This document shows positions 1-6,543 of a stretch of DNA of 8,797 nt, piece after piece (the first letter of the stretch is position 1; each line of letters starts with the position of its first letter). Location of the stretch: NCBI GenBank assembly GCA_946481225.1, contig CAMLNJ010000093.1, positions 1 through 8,797 on the forward strand, written 5' to 3'. The translations under genes and the position numbers were made by a program. The notes beneath the pieces are model-generated. The model saw only the letters and a program-made list of their open reading frames with translations, was not told the origin of the DNA and did not search any database. The DNA comes from an uncultured Verrucomicrobiota bacterium. GTDB taxonomy: Bacteria; Verrucomicrobiota; Verrucomicrobiae; Opitutales; Opitutaceae.

Positions 1-221
1 GCCTCGAGGGTCTCGCGCTCGTGCTTGAGGTAGCCCTTGGCGGTTTCGACGAGATTGGGGATGAGGTCGTAGCGGCGCTTCAGCTGCACATCGATCTGGG
101 CGAAGGCGTTTTTGAAACGGTTACGGAGGGCGACGAGGCCGTTGTAGAGCCCGACAAGCCAGAAGACGAACACGAGGCCCAGGCCGAGGAGAACCAGCAA
201 CACGATGAGGACGGGTGACAT
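1..221 (-). CDS. lemA: LemA family membrane protein, N-terminal part (3' end outside window)
   Basis: The reverse strand encodes 73 residues and then runs off the window edge. The product opens with a short N-terminus and one hydrophobic segment at about residues 4-24, followed by the LemA family core: [11 protein letters not shown] at 26-36, [20 protein letters not shown] at 41-60, and [12 protein letters not shown] at 62-73. LemA proteins are small inner-membrane proteins with one N-terminal anchor and a helical-bundle domain; their role is poorly defined. The ATG at 221 is the only sensible start, because an in-frame TAA lies at 245-243 with no other ATG between. No clear Shine-Dalgarno sequence precedes it. 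The gene is divergent from the TPR gene and does not belong to that cluster. Family assignment is firm; the remaining length is not visible. Confidence 0.93.
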   Translation of the reverse strand, partial: MSPVLIVLLVLLGLGLVFVFWLVGLYNGLVALRNRFKNAFAQIDVQLKRRYDLIPNLVETAKGYLKHERETLE

Positions 222-255
222 GGCGGCGGAATGAAGCCGGGTTTAAGCCGTGGAA

Positions 256-283
256 GCGAGGTCATTTACGCGGGCGACCTCGC
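256..283. repeat. Perfect 8-bp inverted repeat in the lemA/TPR divergent gap
   Basis: GCGAGGTC at 256-263 is matched by its exact reverse complement GACCTCGC at 276-283, separated by 12 bases. It lies 35 bases upstream of the lemA start codon and could be a dimeric-regulator operator or a leader hairpin of the lemA mRNA. No function can be assigned from sequence alone. Confidence 0.5.
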
Positions 284-294
284 CGGGCGGGAAA

Positions 295-305
295 GGGGAA
301 ACCCC
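295..305. repeat. Short GGGG-AAA-CCCC dyad in the divergent gap
   Basis: GGGG at 295-298 and CCCC at 302-305 flank AAA. An alternative, longer pairing uses GCCGGG at 282-287 with CCCGGC at 303-308, so this stretch could fold in two ways. It lies in the non-coding gap between the divergent lemA and TPR genes. Chance occurrence in GC-rich DNA is possible. Confidence 0.35.
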
Positions 306-338
306 GGCCTGCGGGCGGGGTCGAATCACGGTTGCCAT

Positions 339-367
339 GGGCGCGGCGCCCCCGCCATTTTGGCGGG
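339..367. repeat. Two adjoining perfect dyads upstream of the TPR gene
   Basis: The first dyad is GGGCGC at 339-344 and GCGCCC at 346-351 around a central G. The second is CCCGCCA at 351-357 and TGGCGGG at 361-367 around TTT, followed by CTTTCCC. The second has the shape of a GC-rich terminator stem but only a short T stretch follows, and no gene ends here. An operator, an mRNA leader hairpin, or the end of an unseen small RNA are all possible. Confidence 0.45.
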
Positions 368-428
368 CTTTCCCATCGATCCACCGTCCCGTGTCTCCGT
401 CGCATAACAAGTTCTTTCCCGATCCGTG

Positions 429-3032
429 ATGGCGCGCCGTCTTCTGCCTTTTCTTTGCGTGCTGTTTTTGGCGACGGGGGTTCGCGCCCGAGCCGAGCCG
501 ACCTTGTTCGCTCCTGTGCCTTTCGCGCCGACGCCGGAGGCGGCCGGAGCGTCGATCTTGGACCAGGAATCGGCGCGGCGCGCGCTTGTTCTGGGTTTCG
601 CCGCCACGGCGGCGGCCCAGGCGGAGAAGCTGGTCGAGCGCGCCGAAGCCGGCTCGGCGGCGCGTGATTTGGCGGCGCTTCTTTTGGCGACCGCGCGGTT
701 GGAGCAGGGGGATCTGCGCGGGGCCGAGCGGGCCTTGGCGGCGCATAGCGACACGAGGCCGCCGGCCTATCGTCTCCGCGCCGGCTTGCTGGCGGCCCGG
801 CAGGGGCGCCTGCCGGCGGCGCAGGCCGAGGCGGCCGCGTTCCGGCCCGAGTCGCTGGCCGCGGAGGAGCGGGCTTGGTATTTCCTTTTACAGGGCTTGG
901 TGGCGGAGGCGGAGCGAGACGCGAACCGGGCGGGCGCCGCCTACGATCAAGCGCTCGCGGTCGCGACCTCCGACTGGCAGCGCGCCCGTCTGCGCCTGAC
1001 GCGGGAGCGTCTGCGCCTGGCTCAGGGCGAGTATACCGAGAGCCAGGCGAATCTCCTGCGCGAGCAGGCGGAGCGTTACGCGGGGCGCGGTGTCGGGGCG
1101 GATTTCGCGGCGCAATACGCGGTGGCGCTCAATCTCATGGGCCGGCGGGACGCCGCGGTCGCCTACCTGCAATCGCAGCTCGGCGCGTTGCCTGAGGGGT
1201 TGGCGGGGGCGCGCGACGACCTGCGGCTCGTGCTCGGCCTGATCGCCGGGCCGGGACAGGGGGCGGGCCGGGCGGCCTTGGAGCGGATTTTGACGGCGGG
1301 CGTGGACCCCGGCGAGCAGCGCGTGGCTCTGCAGCTCCTCGCGGAGGCGAGCGAGGGGAGCGATTCGCGGCAACGCCTGAGACGGGTCTTGGACGAGCTG
1401 CTCGGCGCAAACCCGCCGCATCCGTTGACGGAGGATTTGTTGGTGACGCGCGCCGAGCTCGCGCTGGCGGCCAGGGACTATTCGCGGGCCGAGACGGACG
1501 CGCGCGATTTGCTGACGCGGTTTCCGGCCTCCGCCCAGGCCGCGCGCGCGCTCACGCAGCTCGCGGCGACCGCCTGGGATCTGAAGCGTTTCCGCACGGC
1601 CGCCGACTACGCGGCGCAGGCGGCGGGGGCGGCGGACGACGCCGGGGCGCGGGCCGCGCTGCGGCTGCTGTCGGCGGAGGCTTCGTATCGAGCGAAAGAC
1701 TACGCGACGGCGGCCGAGGCCTATGCGGTGGCGGTCGAGACTCCGCCGGCCGGGGTGGGCCCCGCGGCGGTGATGTTTCAGGCGGTGATGTCCCGGATCG
1801 AAGGGGGCAGGCTGGGGGAGGCGTCCGACGTGATCGATCGCCAGGCGACCGACCCGCGCTTCGACGCGACGACGCGCTGGCAGGCGGAGTGGAATCTGGC
1901 GCGGGCGCTCCAGGCGGCGGGCCGGCAGGAGATCGCGCGGGCGCGGGTGGCCCGCCTCCGGACCGAATCGGGCGCCGAGGCGCGACCCCCGGCCCTGCGG
2001 GCGCGGCTGGCCTGGCTGGAGGCGCGTCTCGCGCAGGAGGGGGGCGATCCGGACGCGGCGCTGCGTCTGGCCCGCGAGGTGCCGGCGGCGCTGGCGGGGG
2101 TGGAGAAAAACCTCGCCCGCGAGATCTCCGGCCAGGCCCGCCTGGTGGAGGCCGAGGCGCTTTTCGGGCTCGACCGCGGGGACGAGGCGATGGAGGCGCT
2201 GCGCGGGTTGCGCGTCGCGGAGGCGAACACCGAGGCGGCCTCGCAGTCGTTTTTGGTGGAGGCGGATTATCTCGCCACCGCCGGCCGGCTGGTGGACGCG
2301 CAGGGTCTTCTGCGGCGTTTCGCGGACGAGCATCCGGACCATGAATACGCGCCGGACGCTATCTTCCTCGCGGCCTTGAACGCGGAGCGGCGGGGCGAGG
2401 CGGCGTATTTCCGCGAGGCCTACGTGTTGCTCGAGGAGCAGCTGGTGCGGCGCTATCCCCGCAGCCGCCTTATTTTCCAGGCCCGCCTGAAGCAGGGGGA
2501 CCTCCTGCGGCGGCTCGGGGATTTCGCCGCGGCGCAGCAGATCTACGAGGATCTCGTGAACAACCAGGCGCAGCATGAGCGCATCCTGGACGCGCAGATG
2601 GCGCTGGCGGATTGTCATCGGGCCCAGGCGGCGCGCGATCCTTCCCACTTTGACAGCGCGCTCACGATTTTGGAGCGACTTCGCGACCTGGCGGGCGCGC
2701 CGACGGATCTGCGCGCGGAGGCGGGCTTCAAGCTTGGCGACATGCTTGCGGAGCGTGACCCGGCCGCGGCGCTGGCGGCGTGGTGGCCCGTCGTCGACGC
2801 CCTTTTGGTGAAGCCCGAGGCGTCGGTGCGCCTCGGAGCCGAAGGACGCTACTGGCTTGGCCGGCTTCTGGTGCGCATGGCGGGCGTGCTGGAGCAGGAG
2901 GGCAAGGAGGACGAGGCGCGCGAGGCCTGGCGCCTCGTGGCCGAGCGCGGGCTGCCGGGCGCGCCGCTTGCGCGGGCCCGGCTGGAGGTCGCGCCCGAGC
3001 CGGCGGAGCAGGCCGGAGGGGCGTCGTCCTGA
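429..3032 (+). CDS. Large exported tetratricopeptide-repeat (TPR) protein of an ExbB-ExbD cluster
   Basis: The ATG at 429 gives 867 residues; a GTG directly before it (426) would add one residue. Neither has a good Shine-Dalgarno sequence. The N-terminus is a typical signal peptide: MARR, a hydrophobic core at about 5-18, and an ARA-E cleavage motif near residue 22. No lipobox is seen, so a soluble periplasmic protein is expected. The rest is almost entirely helical and very rich in Ala, Arg, Leu and Glu, with degenerate TPR-like units throughout, for example ARDYSRAETDARDLLTRFPAS, YATAAEAYAVAVE, and LGDFAAAQQIYEDLVNN. TPR arrays bind proteins, and no catalytic motif is visible. The next three genes encode ExbB, ExbD and a TonB-like protein, so it probably serves that envelope machine as a periplasmic scaffold. 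TPR genes beside exbB-exbD-tonB are known in other bacteria. The partner is inferred. Confidence 0.85.
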   Translation: MARRLLPFLCVLFLATGVRARAEPTLFAPVPFAPTPEAAGASILDQESARRALVLGFAATAAAQAEKLVERAEAGSAARDLAALLLATARLEQGDLRGAERALAAHSDTRPPAYRLRAGLLAARQGRLPAAQAEAAAFRPESLAAEERAWYFLLQGLVAEAERDANRAGAAYDQALAVATSDWQRARLRLTRERLRLAQGEYTESQANLLREQAERYAGRGVGADFAAQYAVALNLMGRRDAAVAYLQSQLGALPEGLAGARDDLRLVLGLIAGPGQGAGRAALERILTAGVDPGEQRVALQLLAEASEGSDSRQRLRRVLDELLGANPPHPLTEDLLVTRAELALAARDYSRAETDARDLLTRFPASAQAARALTQLAATAWDLKRFRTAADYAAQAAGAADDAGARAALRLLSAEASYRAKDYATAAEAYAVAVETPPAGVGPAAVMFQAVMSRIEGGRLGEASDVIDRQATDPRFDATTRWQAEWNLARALQAAGRQEIARARVARLRTESGAEARPPALRARLAWLEARLAQEGGDPDAALRLAREVPAALAGVEKNLAREISGQARLVEAEALFGLDRGDEAMEALRGLRVAEANTEAASQSFLVEADYLATAGRLVDAQGLLRRFADEHPDHEYAPDAIFLAALNAERRGEAAYFREAYVLLEEQLVRRYPRSRLIFQARLKQGDLLRRLGDFAAAQQIYEDLVNNQAQHERILDAQMALADCHRAQAARDPSHFDSALTILERLRDLAGAPTDLRAEAGFKLGDMLAERDPAAALAAWWPVVDALLVKPEASVRLGAEGRYWLGRLLVRMAGVLEQEGKEDEAREAWRLVAERGLPGAPLARARLEVAPEPAEQAGGASS

Positions 3033-3054
3033 TTTTTTAGATACGGATTTAACC

Positions 3055-3059
3055 GAGGA
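3055..3059 (+). promoter_or_regulatory. Ribosome binding site of the exbB-like gene
   Basis: GAGGA lies eight bases before the ATG at 3068. It is one of few recognisable Shine-Dalgarno sequences in the window and supports that start. Confidence 0.6.
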
Positions 3060-3067
3060 AAACATTC

Positions 3068-3718
3068 ATGGATTCGTCCCAACTTTCCCTGCTCGCGCGC
3101 GGCGGCCCGATCATGTGGGTGCTGCTGGCGCTGGGCGCGCTCGCGCTGGCGATCTTCGTGGAGCGCATGCTCTACCTGCATCGCGGGCAGATCCGCTCCA
3201 CCGAGTTTGTCGACGGCATCAAGAACATCCTGGCCCAACGGCGCATGGCGGAGGCGGTGACCGTCTGCGAGGAGGCGCCCGGGCCGGTGGCCGCCGTGGT
3301 GAAGGCGGCCCTTTTGCACGCGGAAGACGATGAGGTCCCGATGCGCTACGCGGTGCAGGACGCGGCGGTGACGGAACTGCCGGCGTTGGAGCGGCGGCTG
3401 GGGGCTTTGGCGGCGATCGCCCACATCGCGCCGCTCGTGGGTTTGCTCGGCACCGTGTTGGGAATGTCCACGACTTTTCGCGCCTTCATGGAGGGGGGGC
3501 ACTACGCGACGGCGCAGGCGCTGTCGGGAGGGATGTGGCAGGCGCTCACCACCGCCGGCGCCGCGCTCGCGCTCGCGATCCCGGCCCATCTCGGGCATCA
3601 CCTCCTTCACGGTCGTGTGCGCGCCATCGTTCGCGATGTGGAATGGGCGGGCAACGAGATCATGCGCTATCTGTTGATCGACTACCGGTCGGCGGCGGCC
3701 GGAGGCCCGAAACCATGA
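3068..3718 (+). CDS. exbB: MotA/TolQ/ExbB-family proton-channel protein
   Basis: The 216-residue product has the ExbB/TolQ layout. Membrane segment 1 spans about 14-34 and runs into VERMLYLHRG. A cytoplasmic region follows at about 35-110, then segment 2 (about 112-134, containing APLVGLLGTVLGM at 121-133) and segment 3 (about 157-178, containing ALTTAGAALALAIPA at 159-173). ExbB forms a pentamer around an ExbD dimer and uses the proton gradient to drive a TonB- or Tol-type transducer. The conserved Thr of segment 2 is kept (T129). By ungapped alignment to E. coli ExbB, however, the Glu-176 position is Gln (Q158) and the Thr-181 position is Ala (A163, with T162 beside it). It starts 35 bases after the TPR gene and its stop overlaps the exbD start. 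Family is firm. The symbol is generic: TolQ is equally possible. Confidence 0.92.
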   Translation: MDSSQLSLLARGGPIMWVLLALGALALAIFVERMLYLHRGQIRSTEFVDGIKNILAQRRMAEAVTVCEEAPGPVAAVVKAALLHAEDDEVPMRYAVQDAAVTELPALERRLGALAAIAHIAPLVGLLGTVLGMSTTFRAFMEGGHYATAQALSGGMWQALTTAGAALALAIPAHLGHHLLHGRVRAIVRDVEWAGNEIMRYLLIDYRSAAAGGPKP

Positions 3719-4167
3719 TCACGCGCCCGCTTGATCTCGCTTCCCGCCTGCGGCCGCCTTCGCGCGGTCTCGACGCGCTTTTTTACGTGAACGTGGCGGC
3801 GCTGGCGGTGTTTTTCCTGATTTTCGGATCCCGTTTCGTGCTGGCGCCCGGGCTCGCGGTGGATTTTTCGCTGCCCTCGGCGGACGCCGCGGCGACGGCG
3901 CGGTTGGCCACCGACGTGGTGGTCGCCGTGCCGGCCTCGAACATGGCCGTGGTCGAGGGCGCGGTGGTCGATTTCAAGGGCCTGGGGGGGTGGCTGAAGG
4001 CGCGGTCGGGCGCGGCGGAGTCCCCGGACGCGCCGAAAAAGCGTTTGTTGATCCAAGCTTCGGGTTCGTTGCCGGCGCGGGATCTCGCCCTGTTGTATGC
4101 GTTGGCGGCGGACGCGGGTTTTGGCGGGGTCCTGCTCGCCACCCACGACGGGGAGGCGCGCCGTTAA
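3715..4167 (+). CDS. exbD: ExbD/TolR-like biopolymer transport protein, lacking the usual membrane Asp
   Basis: The ATG at 3715 overlaps the exbB TGA (ATGA), and GGAGG at 3701-3705 supports this start. The 150-residue product has the ExbD plan: a short basic cytoplasmic N-terminus, one membrane helix (about 22-43), the junction LAPGLAVDFSLP, and a periplasmic domain of about 100 residues. That domain shows the family pattern of a short strand (TDVVVAVP), a Leu-rich helix, LLIQASGSLPARDLALLY, and a closing GFGGVLLAT. In E. coli ExbD the helix carries the proton-binding Asp-25. By eye the matching residue here is Asn-26 (FYVNVAALAVFFLIF). The nearest acid, Asp-20 (RGLDALF), would sit about 1.5 turns earlier. 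Identity rests on this layout plus the overlap with exbB. Proton-coupled function is uncertain. Confidence 0.82.
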   Translation: MITRPLDLASRLRPPSRGLDALFYVNVAALAVFFLIFGSRFVLAPGLAVDFSLPSADAAATARLATDVVVAVPASNMAVVEGAVVDFKGLGGWLKARSGAAESPDAPKKRLLIQASGSLPARDLALLYALAADAGFGGVLLATHDGEARR

Positions 4168-4186
4168 ACGGCGGCGTGCGCGGTCC

Positions 4187-4960
4187 ATGAACACGCTGGC
4201 GAAAGCGGGCGGGAGGGGAAACGAGCGATGGGGCGGATGGCTTCTGCCTGGGCTTTGCGCGGTGGGCGCGGGCGTGGCGATGACGCTTGTCGCGGGCGCC
4301 GTGCGGGTGCCAATGGGAGCGGGCGACGGGACGCGCGCGGGTGAGGTGCCCTCGTTGGCCGTTACCCGGCTTGATTGGTTGCCTGTTGGCGGCGAGGTAA
4401 GGGAGCGACTGCGCCTGCTGGATCCGTCGCCTTTGTTTATGCCGAGTGATTTAGATGACCGCGGCGGTATGGCCTCCGCGGTCGGGATCGAGCGCCCGGG
4501 TGGGGGCGTGACGGAGATATTTCCTCCGGCCTTGGCCTTTTCGGAGTCCAGACCATCCAAGGAGATATTGCGTCCCTCCATTCCGCGCACGGCCGAGGCT
4601 GCCATCGACCTCGTTGTCGCCTCACGGTGGTTCGATGGAATGGCCCGCGCCGACGAGCCGGTGGCCGCAGCCTTGGTCGATACCGGTTCGGCTGGACGCA
4701 TCGATGTGCATGCGGAGGGCGGCTCGGCGGTTGTGGCGACCCTGCCGCTGCCGGAGGATTCGGCCTTGGACGCGGTGGCTTGGCGGCCCGTGGAGCTGAG
4801 CGTTCTGATAAATGCAGCAGGCACGGTTGCATCTCCCGTGGTAATAGCTGGATCCGGGGTGGCGGAAGTGGATGAGCGGTTACGGATCATGGCGCAGCGA
4901 GAACTTTTGCCGCGTTTGCGCTTGCGGCCCGGTGCCTACCGCCTCGTCGTGGGGCCCTGA
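4187..4960 (+). CDS. Single-pass membrane protein with a divergent TonB-like C-terminus
   Basis: The 257-residue product starts at the ATG 19 bases after exbD. An upstream in-frame ATG at 4097 would overlap exbD by 71 bases and add a very Arg-rich stretch, so it is less likely. No Shine-Dalgarno sequence is seen. Residues about 17-40 form one membrane helix, giving an anchor with a periplasmic body, as in TonB. The middle (about 45-195) is low in recognisable motifs and includes LRLLDPSPLFMPSD. It is not the Pro/Lys-rich spacer of classic TonB. The last 60 residues (PVELSVLINAAGTVASPVVI, then SGVAEVDERLR, then LRLRPGAYRLVVGP) recall the strand-Gly-x-Val-strand-helix-strand pattern of TonB C-terminal domains. 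The TM histidine typical of TonB is not visible. Position after exbB-exbD supports an energy transducer, but a clade-specific protein is possible. Confidence 0.6.
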   Translation: MNTLAKAGGRGNERWGGWLLPGLCAVGAGVAMTLVAGAVRVPMGAGDGTRAGEVPSLAVTRLDWLPVGGEVRERLRLLDPSPLFMPSDLDDRGGMASAVGIERPGGGVTEIFPPALAFSESRPSKEILRPSIPRTAEAAIDLVVASRWFDGMARADEPVAAALVDTGSAGRIDVHAEGGSAVVATLPLPEDSALDAVAWRPVELSVLINAAGTVASPVVIAGSGVAEVDERLRIMAQRELLPRLRLRPGAYRLVVGP

Positions 4961-4993
4961 GGCGGGGCTTGGAAATTATTTCCTTGAACCGCC
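4961..4993 (+). terminator. Symmetric hairpin after the TonB-like gene, possible terminator
   Basis: GGCGG at 4961-4965 pairs with CCGCC at 4989-4993. Inside, GGAAAT at 4971-4976 mirrors ATTTCC at 4978-4983 around one T, with five-base internal loops on each side. It begins right after the stop codon and precedes the tRNA-Thr/tuf unit, where a transcription end is expected. There is no T-run after it, so a classic intrinsic terminator is doubtful. Confidence 0.4.
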
Positions 4994-5003
4994 AAGATTG
5001 CAG

Positions 5004-5030
5004 TTGACGGCCATCGGGCAGGATTAGACG
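5004..5030 (+). promoter_or_regulatory. Weak candidate promoter for the tRNA-Thr-tuf unit
   Basis: TTGACG at 5004-5009 is a good -35 box. The best nearby -10 is TAGACG at 5025-5030, matching only three of six consensus bases, with a short 15-base spacer. A promoter is expected in this 107-base gap, since a highly expressed unit starts at 5068, but the -10 box is poor and the exact site is uncertain. Confidence 0.25.
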
Positions 5031-5047
5031 TTCAGCGCCCTTTTCGT

Positions 5048-5152
5048 TTTTTGACCCTTTCCGGTATGCCCAGATAGCTCAGTTGGTAGAGCACGCCCTT
5101 GGTAAGGGCGAGGTCGCCAGTTCGAATCTGGTTCTGGGCTCCAGGTCAAAAA
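5048..5152. repeat. 9-bp inverted repeat flanking tRNA-Thr
   Basis: TTTTTGACC at 5048-5056 is the exact reverse complement of GGTCAAAAA at 5144-5152. The right arm starts on the base after the tRNA CCA end; the left arm ends 11 bases before the tRNA. In the precursor RNA the leader and trailer could pair and enclose the tRNA. Confidence 0.5.
5068..5143 (+). tRNA. tRNA-Thr (anticodon GGT), CCA encoded
   Basis: The 76-base cloverleaf is complete. The acceptor stem is GCCCAGA (5068-5074) with TCTGGGC (5133-5139), followed by discriminator T and an encoded CCA. The D arm contains AGCTCAGTTGGTAGAGC. The anticodon stem CGCCC/GGGCG encloses loop TTGGTAA with anticodon GGT at 5101-5103. The T arm has the TTCGAAT core. 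GGT reads ACC and ACU threonine codons. It sits 53 bases before tuf; a threonine tRNA ahead of tuf is a known arrangement, as in the E. coli thrU-tufB unit. Confidence 0.97.
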
Positions 5153-5196
5153 TCGGATTTTCCTAATCCACCCACACATAACGTCTCCTAACTCCC

Positions 5197-6387
5197 ATGG
5201 CCAAAGGCACATTCGAGCGCAAGAAACCCCACGTCAACGTTGGCACCATCGGCCACGTCGACCACGGTAAGACCACCACCACTACCGCCATCCTCGCCGT
5301 TCAGGCGCGCAAGGGCTTGGCCGAGGTGAAGACCTACGCCGACATCGCGAAGGGCGGCACCGTCCGCGACGCTTCGAAGATCGTGACCATTTCCGTCGCT
5401 CACGTGGAGTATGAGTCTGACAAGCGCCACTACGCGCACGTCGACTGCCCTGGACACGCCGACTTCGTCAAGAACATGATCACCGGCGCCGCTCAGATGG
5501 ACGGCGCGATCCTCGTCGTCTCCGCCGCCGACGGCCCGATGCCCCAGACCCGCGAGCACATCCTCCTCGCCCGTCAGGTTGGCGTTCCGAAGATCGTCGT
5601 CTGGCTCAACAAGGTTGACCTCATCGACGACAAGGAACTCCTCGACCTCGTCGAGATGGAAATCCGTGAGCTCCTCTCCAAGTATCAGTTCGACGGCGAC
5701 AACGCCACGATCGTCCGTGGTTCCGCCACCGCCGCCCTCGAGGGCAAGCCCGAAGGCGAAGCCGCTATCAGCGCTCTGATGAACGCGATCGACGCCGACA
5801 TCCCCGAGCCCGCCCGCGAGACCGACAAGCCCTTCCTCATGTCCGTCGAGGACGTCTTCTCGATCACCGGCCGCGGCACCGTCGCCACCGGTCGTATCGA
5901 GCGCGGCATCATCAAGGTGAACGACACCGTCGAGATCGTCGGCCTCAAGGACACCAAGGAGACCGTCGTCACGGGTATCGAAATGTTCCGCAAGCTGCTC
6001 GATCAAGGGCAGGCTGGCGACAACGTCGGCATTCTCCTCCGCGGTATCGACAAGGATGGCATCGAGCGTGGCCAGGTCCTCGCCGCCAAGAAGTCCATCA
6101 CCCCGCACAAGAAGGCCAAGGCTGAGATCTACGTTCTCTCCAAGGAAGAGGGCGGCCGTCACACCCCCTTCTTCAATGGCTATCGTCCCCAGTTCTACTT
6201 CCGCACCACGGACGTTACCGGAATCATCAACCTGCCCAAGGGCGTTGAGATGATCATGCCTGGCGACAACATTTCCGTCGAGATCGACCTCATCGTTCCG
6301 ATCGCCATGGAGAAGACCCAGCGCTTCGCCATCCGCGAAGGCGGCCGCACCATCGGTGCCGGTCGTATCACCGACATCATCGAATAA
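5197..6387 (+). CDS. tuf: Translation elongation factor EF-Tu
   Basis: The 396-residue product is full-length EF-Tu, the GTPase that carries aminoacyl-tRNA to the ribosomal A site. GTPase motifs are GHVDHGKT (19-26), DCPGH (83-87) and NKVD (138-141). The fifth motif reads SAT (176-178) where SAL is usual. Domains 2 and 3 are typical, with [29 protein letters not shown] and [13 protein letters not shown]. The odd region is switch I: instead of EEKARGITI it reads [13 protein letters not shown] (53-65), two residues longer overall. The Mg-binding Thr is kept as T64, but the Arg-Gly before it is replaced by Lys-Ile-Val. As recalled, planctomycete and some verrucomicrobial EF-Tu share this form. 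The start lacks a Shine-Dalgarno sequence (CTCCTAACTCCC precedes the ATG). Codons are strongly C-ending, as for a very highly expressed gene. Confidence 0.98.
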   Translation: MAKGTFERKKPHVNVGTIGHVDHGKTTTTTAILAVQARKGLAEVKTYADIAKGGTVRDASKIVTISVAHVEYESDKRHYAHVDCPGHADFVKNMITGAAQMDGAILVVSAADGPMPQTREHILLARQVGVPKIVVWLNKVDLIDDKELLDLVEMEIRELLSKYQFDGDNATIVRGSATAALEGKPEGEAAISALMNAIDADIPEPARETDKPFLMSVEDVFSITGRGTVATGRIERGIIKVNDTVEIVGLKDTKETVVTGIEMFRKLLDQGQAGDNVGILLRGIDKDGIERGQVLAAKKSITPHKKAKAEIYVLSKEEGGRHTPFFNGYRPQFYFRTTDVTGIINLPKGVEMIMPGDNISVEIDLIVPIAMEKTQRFAIREGGRTIGAGRITDIIE

Positions 6388-6415
6388 GGTCGTTCAGCAT
6401 TTGTTTAAATGACCC

Positions 6416-6441
6416 GCCGAGGCCTCTACCGGGGCCTCGGC
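6416..6441 (+). terminator. 9-bp GC-rich hairpin between tuf and tRNA-Trp
   Basis: GCCGAGGCC (6416-6424) pairs perfectly with GGCCTCGGC (6433-6441) around an eight-base loop. It is followed by TGCGTCGTCTAAAAGAC, with no T-run, so it is not a standard intrinsic terminator. It may be a partial attenuator that lowers readthrough from tuf into tRNA-Trp-secE, or an mRNA-end stabiliser exposed when the downstream tRNA is cut out. Confidence 0.5.
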
Positions 6442-6467
6442 TGCGTCGTCTAAAAGACAAAAACCAC

Positions 6468-6543
6468 AGGCGTGTAGCTCAATTGGTAGAGTAGCGGTCT
6501 CCAAAACCGTTGGTTGGGGGTTCGATTCCCTCCGCGCCTGCCA
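6468..6543 (+). tRNA. tRNA-Trp (anticodon CCA), 3' CCA encoded
   Basis: The 76-base cloverleaf has acceptor stem AGGCGTG (6468-6474) with CGCGCCT (6533-6539, one G-T pair), discriminator G and encoded CCA. The D arm is GCTCAATTGGTAGAGT. Anticodon stem GCGGT/ACCGT encloses loop CTCCAAA with anticodon CCA at 6501-6503. The T arm is GGGGGTTCGATTCCCTC. tRNA-Trp directly before secE-nusG is a widely conserved order. Only 10 bases separate its end from the secE start. Confidence 0.97.

Noticed and set aside
888..3065. A 725-codon open frame on the reverse strand opposite the TPR gene
   Set aside because: It mirrors the GC-rich codon pattern of the TPR gene. Its product is a His/Arg/Gln-rich low-complexity string with no domain, while the forward protein has a signal peptide and TPR-like periodicity.
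4097..4186. Upstream start for the TonB-like gene at 4097
   Set aside because: It would overlap exbD by 71 bases and add an Arg-rich stretch before the membrane anchor. The ATG at 4187 fits the gene spacing better.
3682..4890. A 402-codon reverse-strand open frame across exbD and the TonB-like gene
   Set aside because: The product is Arg/Ser/Pro-rich without family features and overlaps two forward genes with sensible products and spacing. It is a shadow of high GC content.
5051..5070. TTGACC with TATGCC as a promoter right before tRNA-Thr
   Set aside because: The spacer would be only eight bases and the -10 box would overlap the tRNA 5' end.
5024..5212. Reverse-strand frame with the peptide PEPDSNWRPRPYQGRALP
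   Set aside because: This is the translation of the antisense of tRNA-Thr, a well-known false protein in databases.
5188..6162. A 324-codon reverse-strand open frame inside tuf
   Set aside because: It is the complement of strongly biased tuf codons, giving a Asp/Gly/Val/Leu-rich string. EF-Tu on the forward strand is unambiguous.
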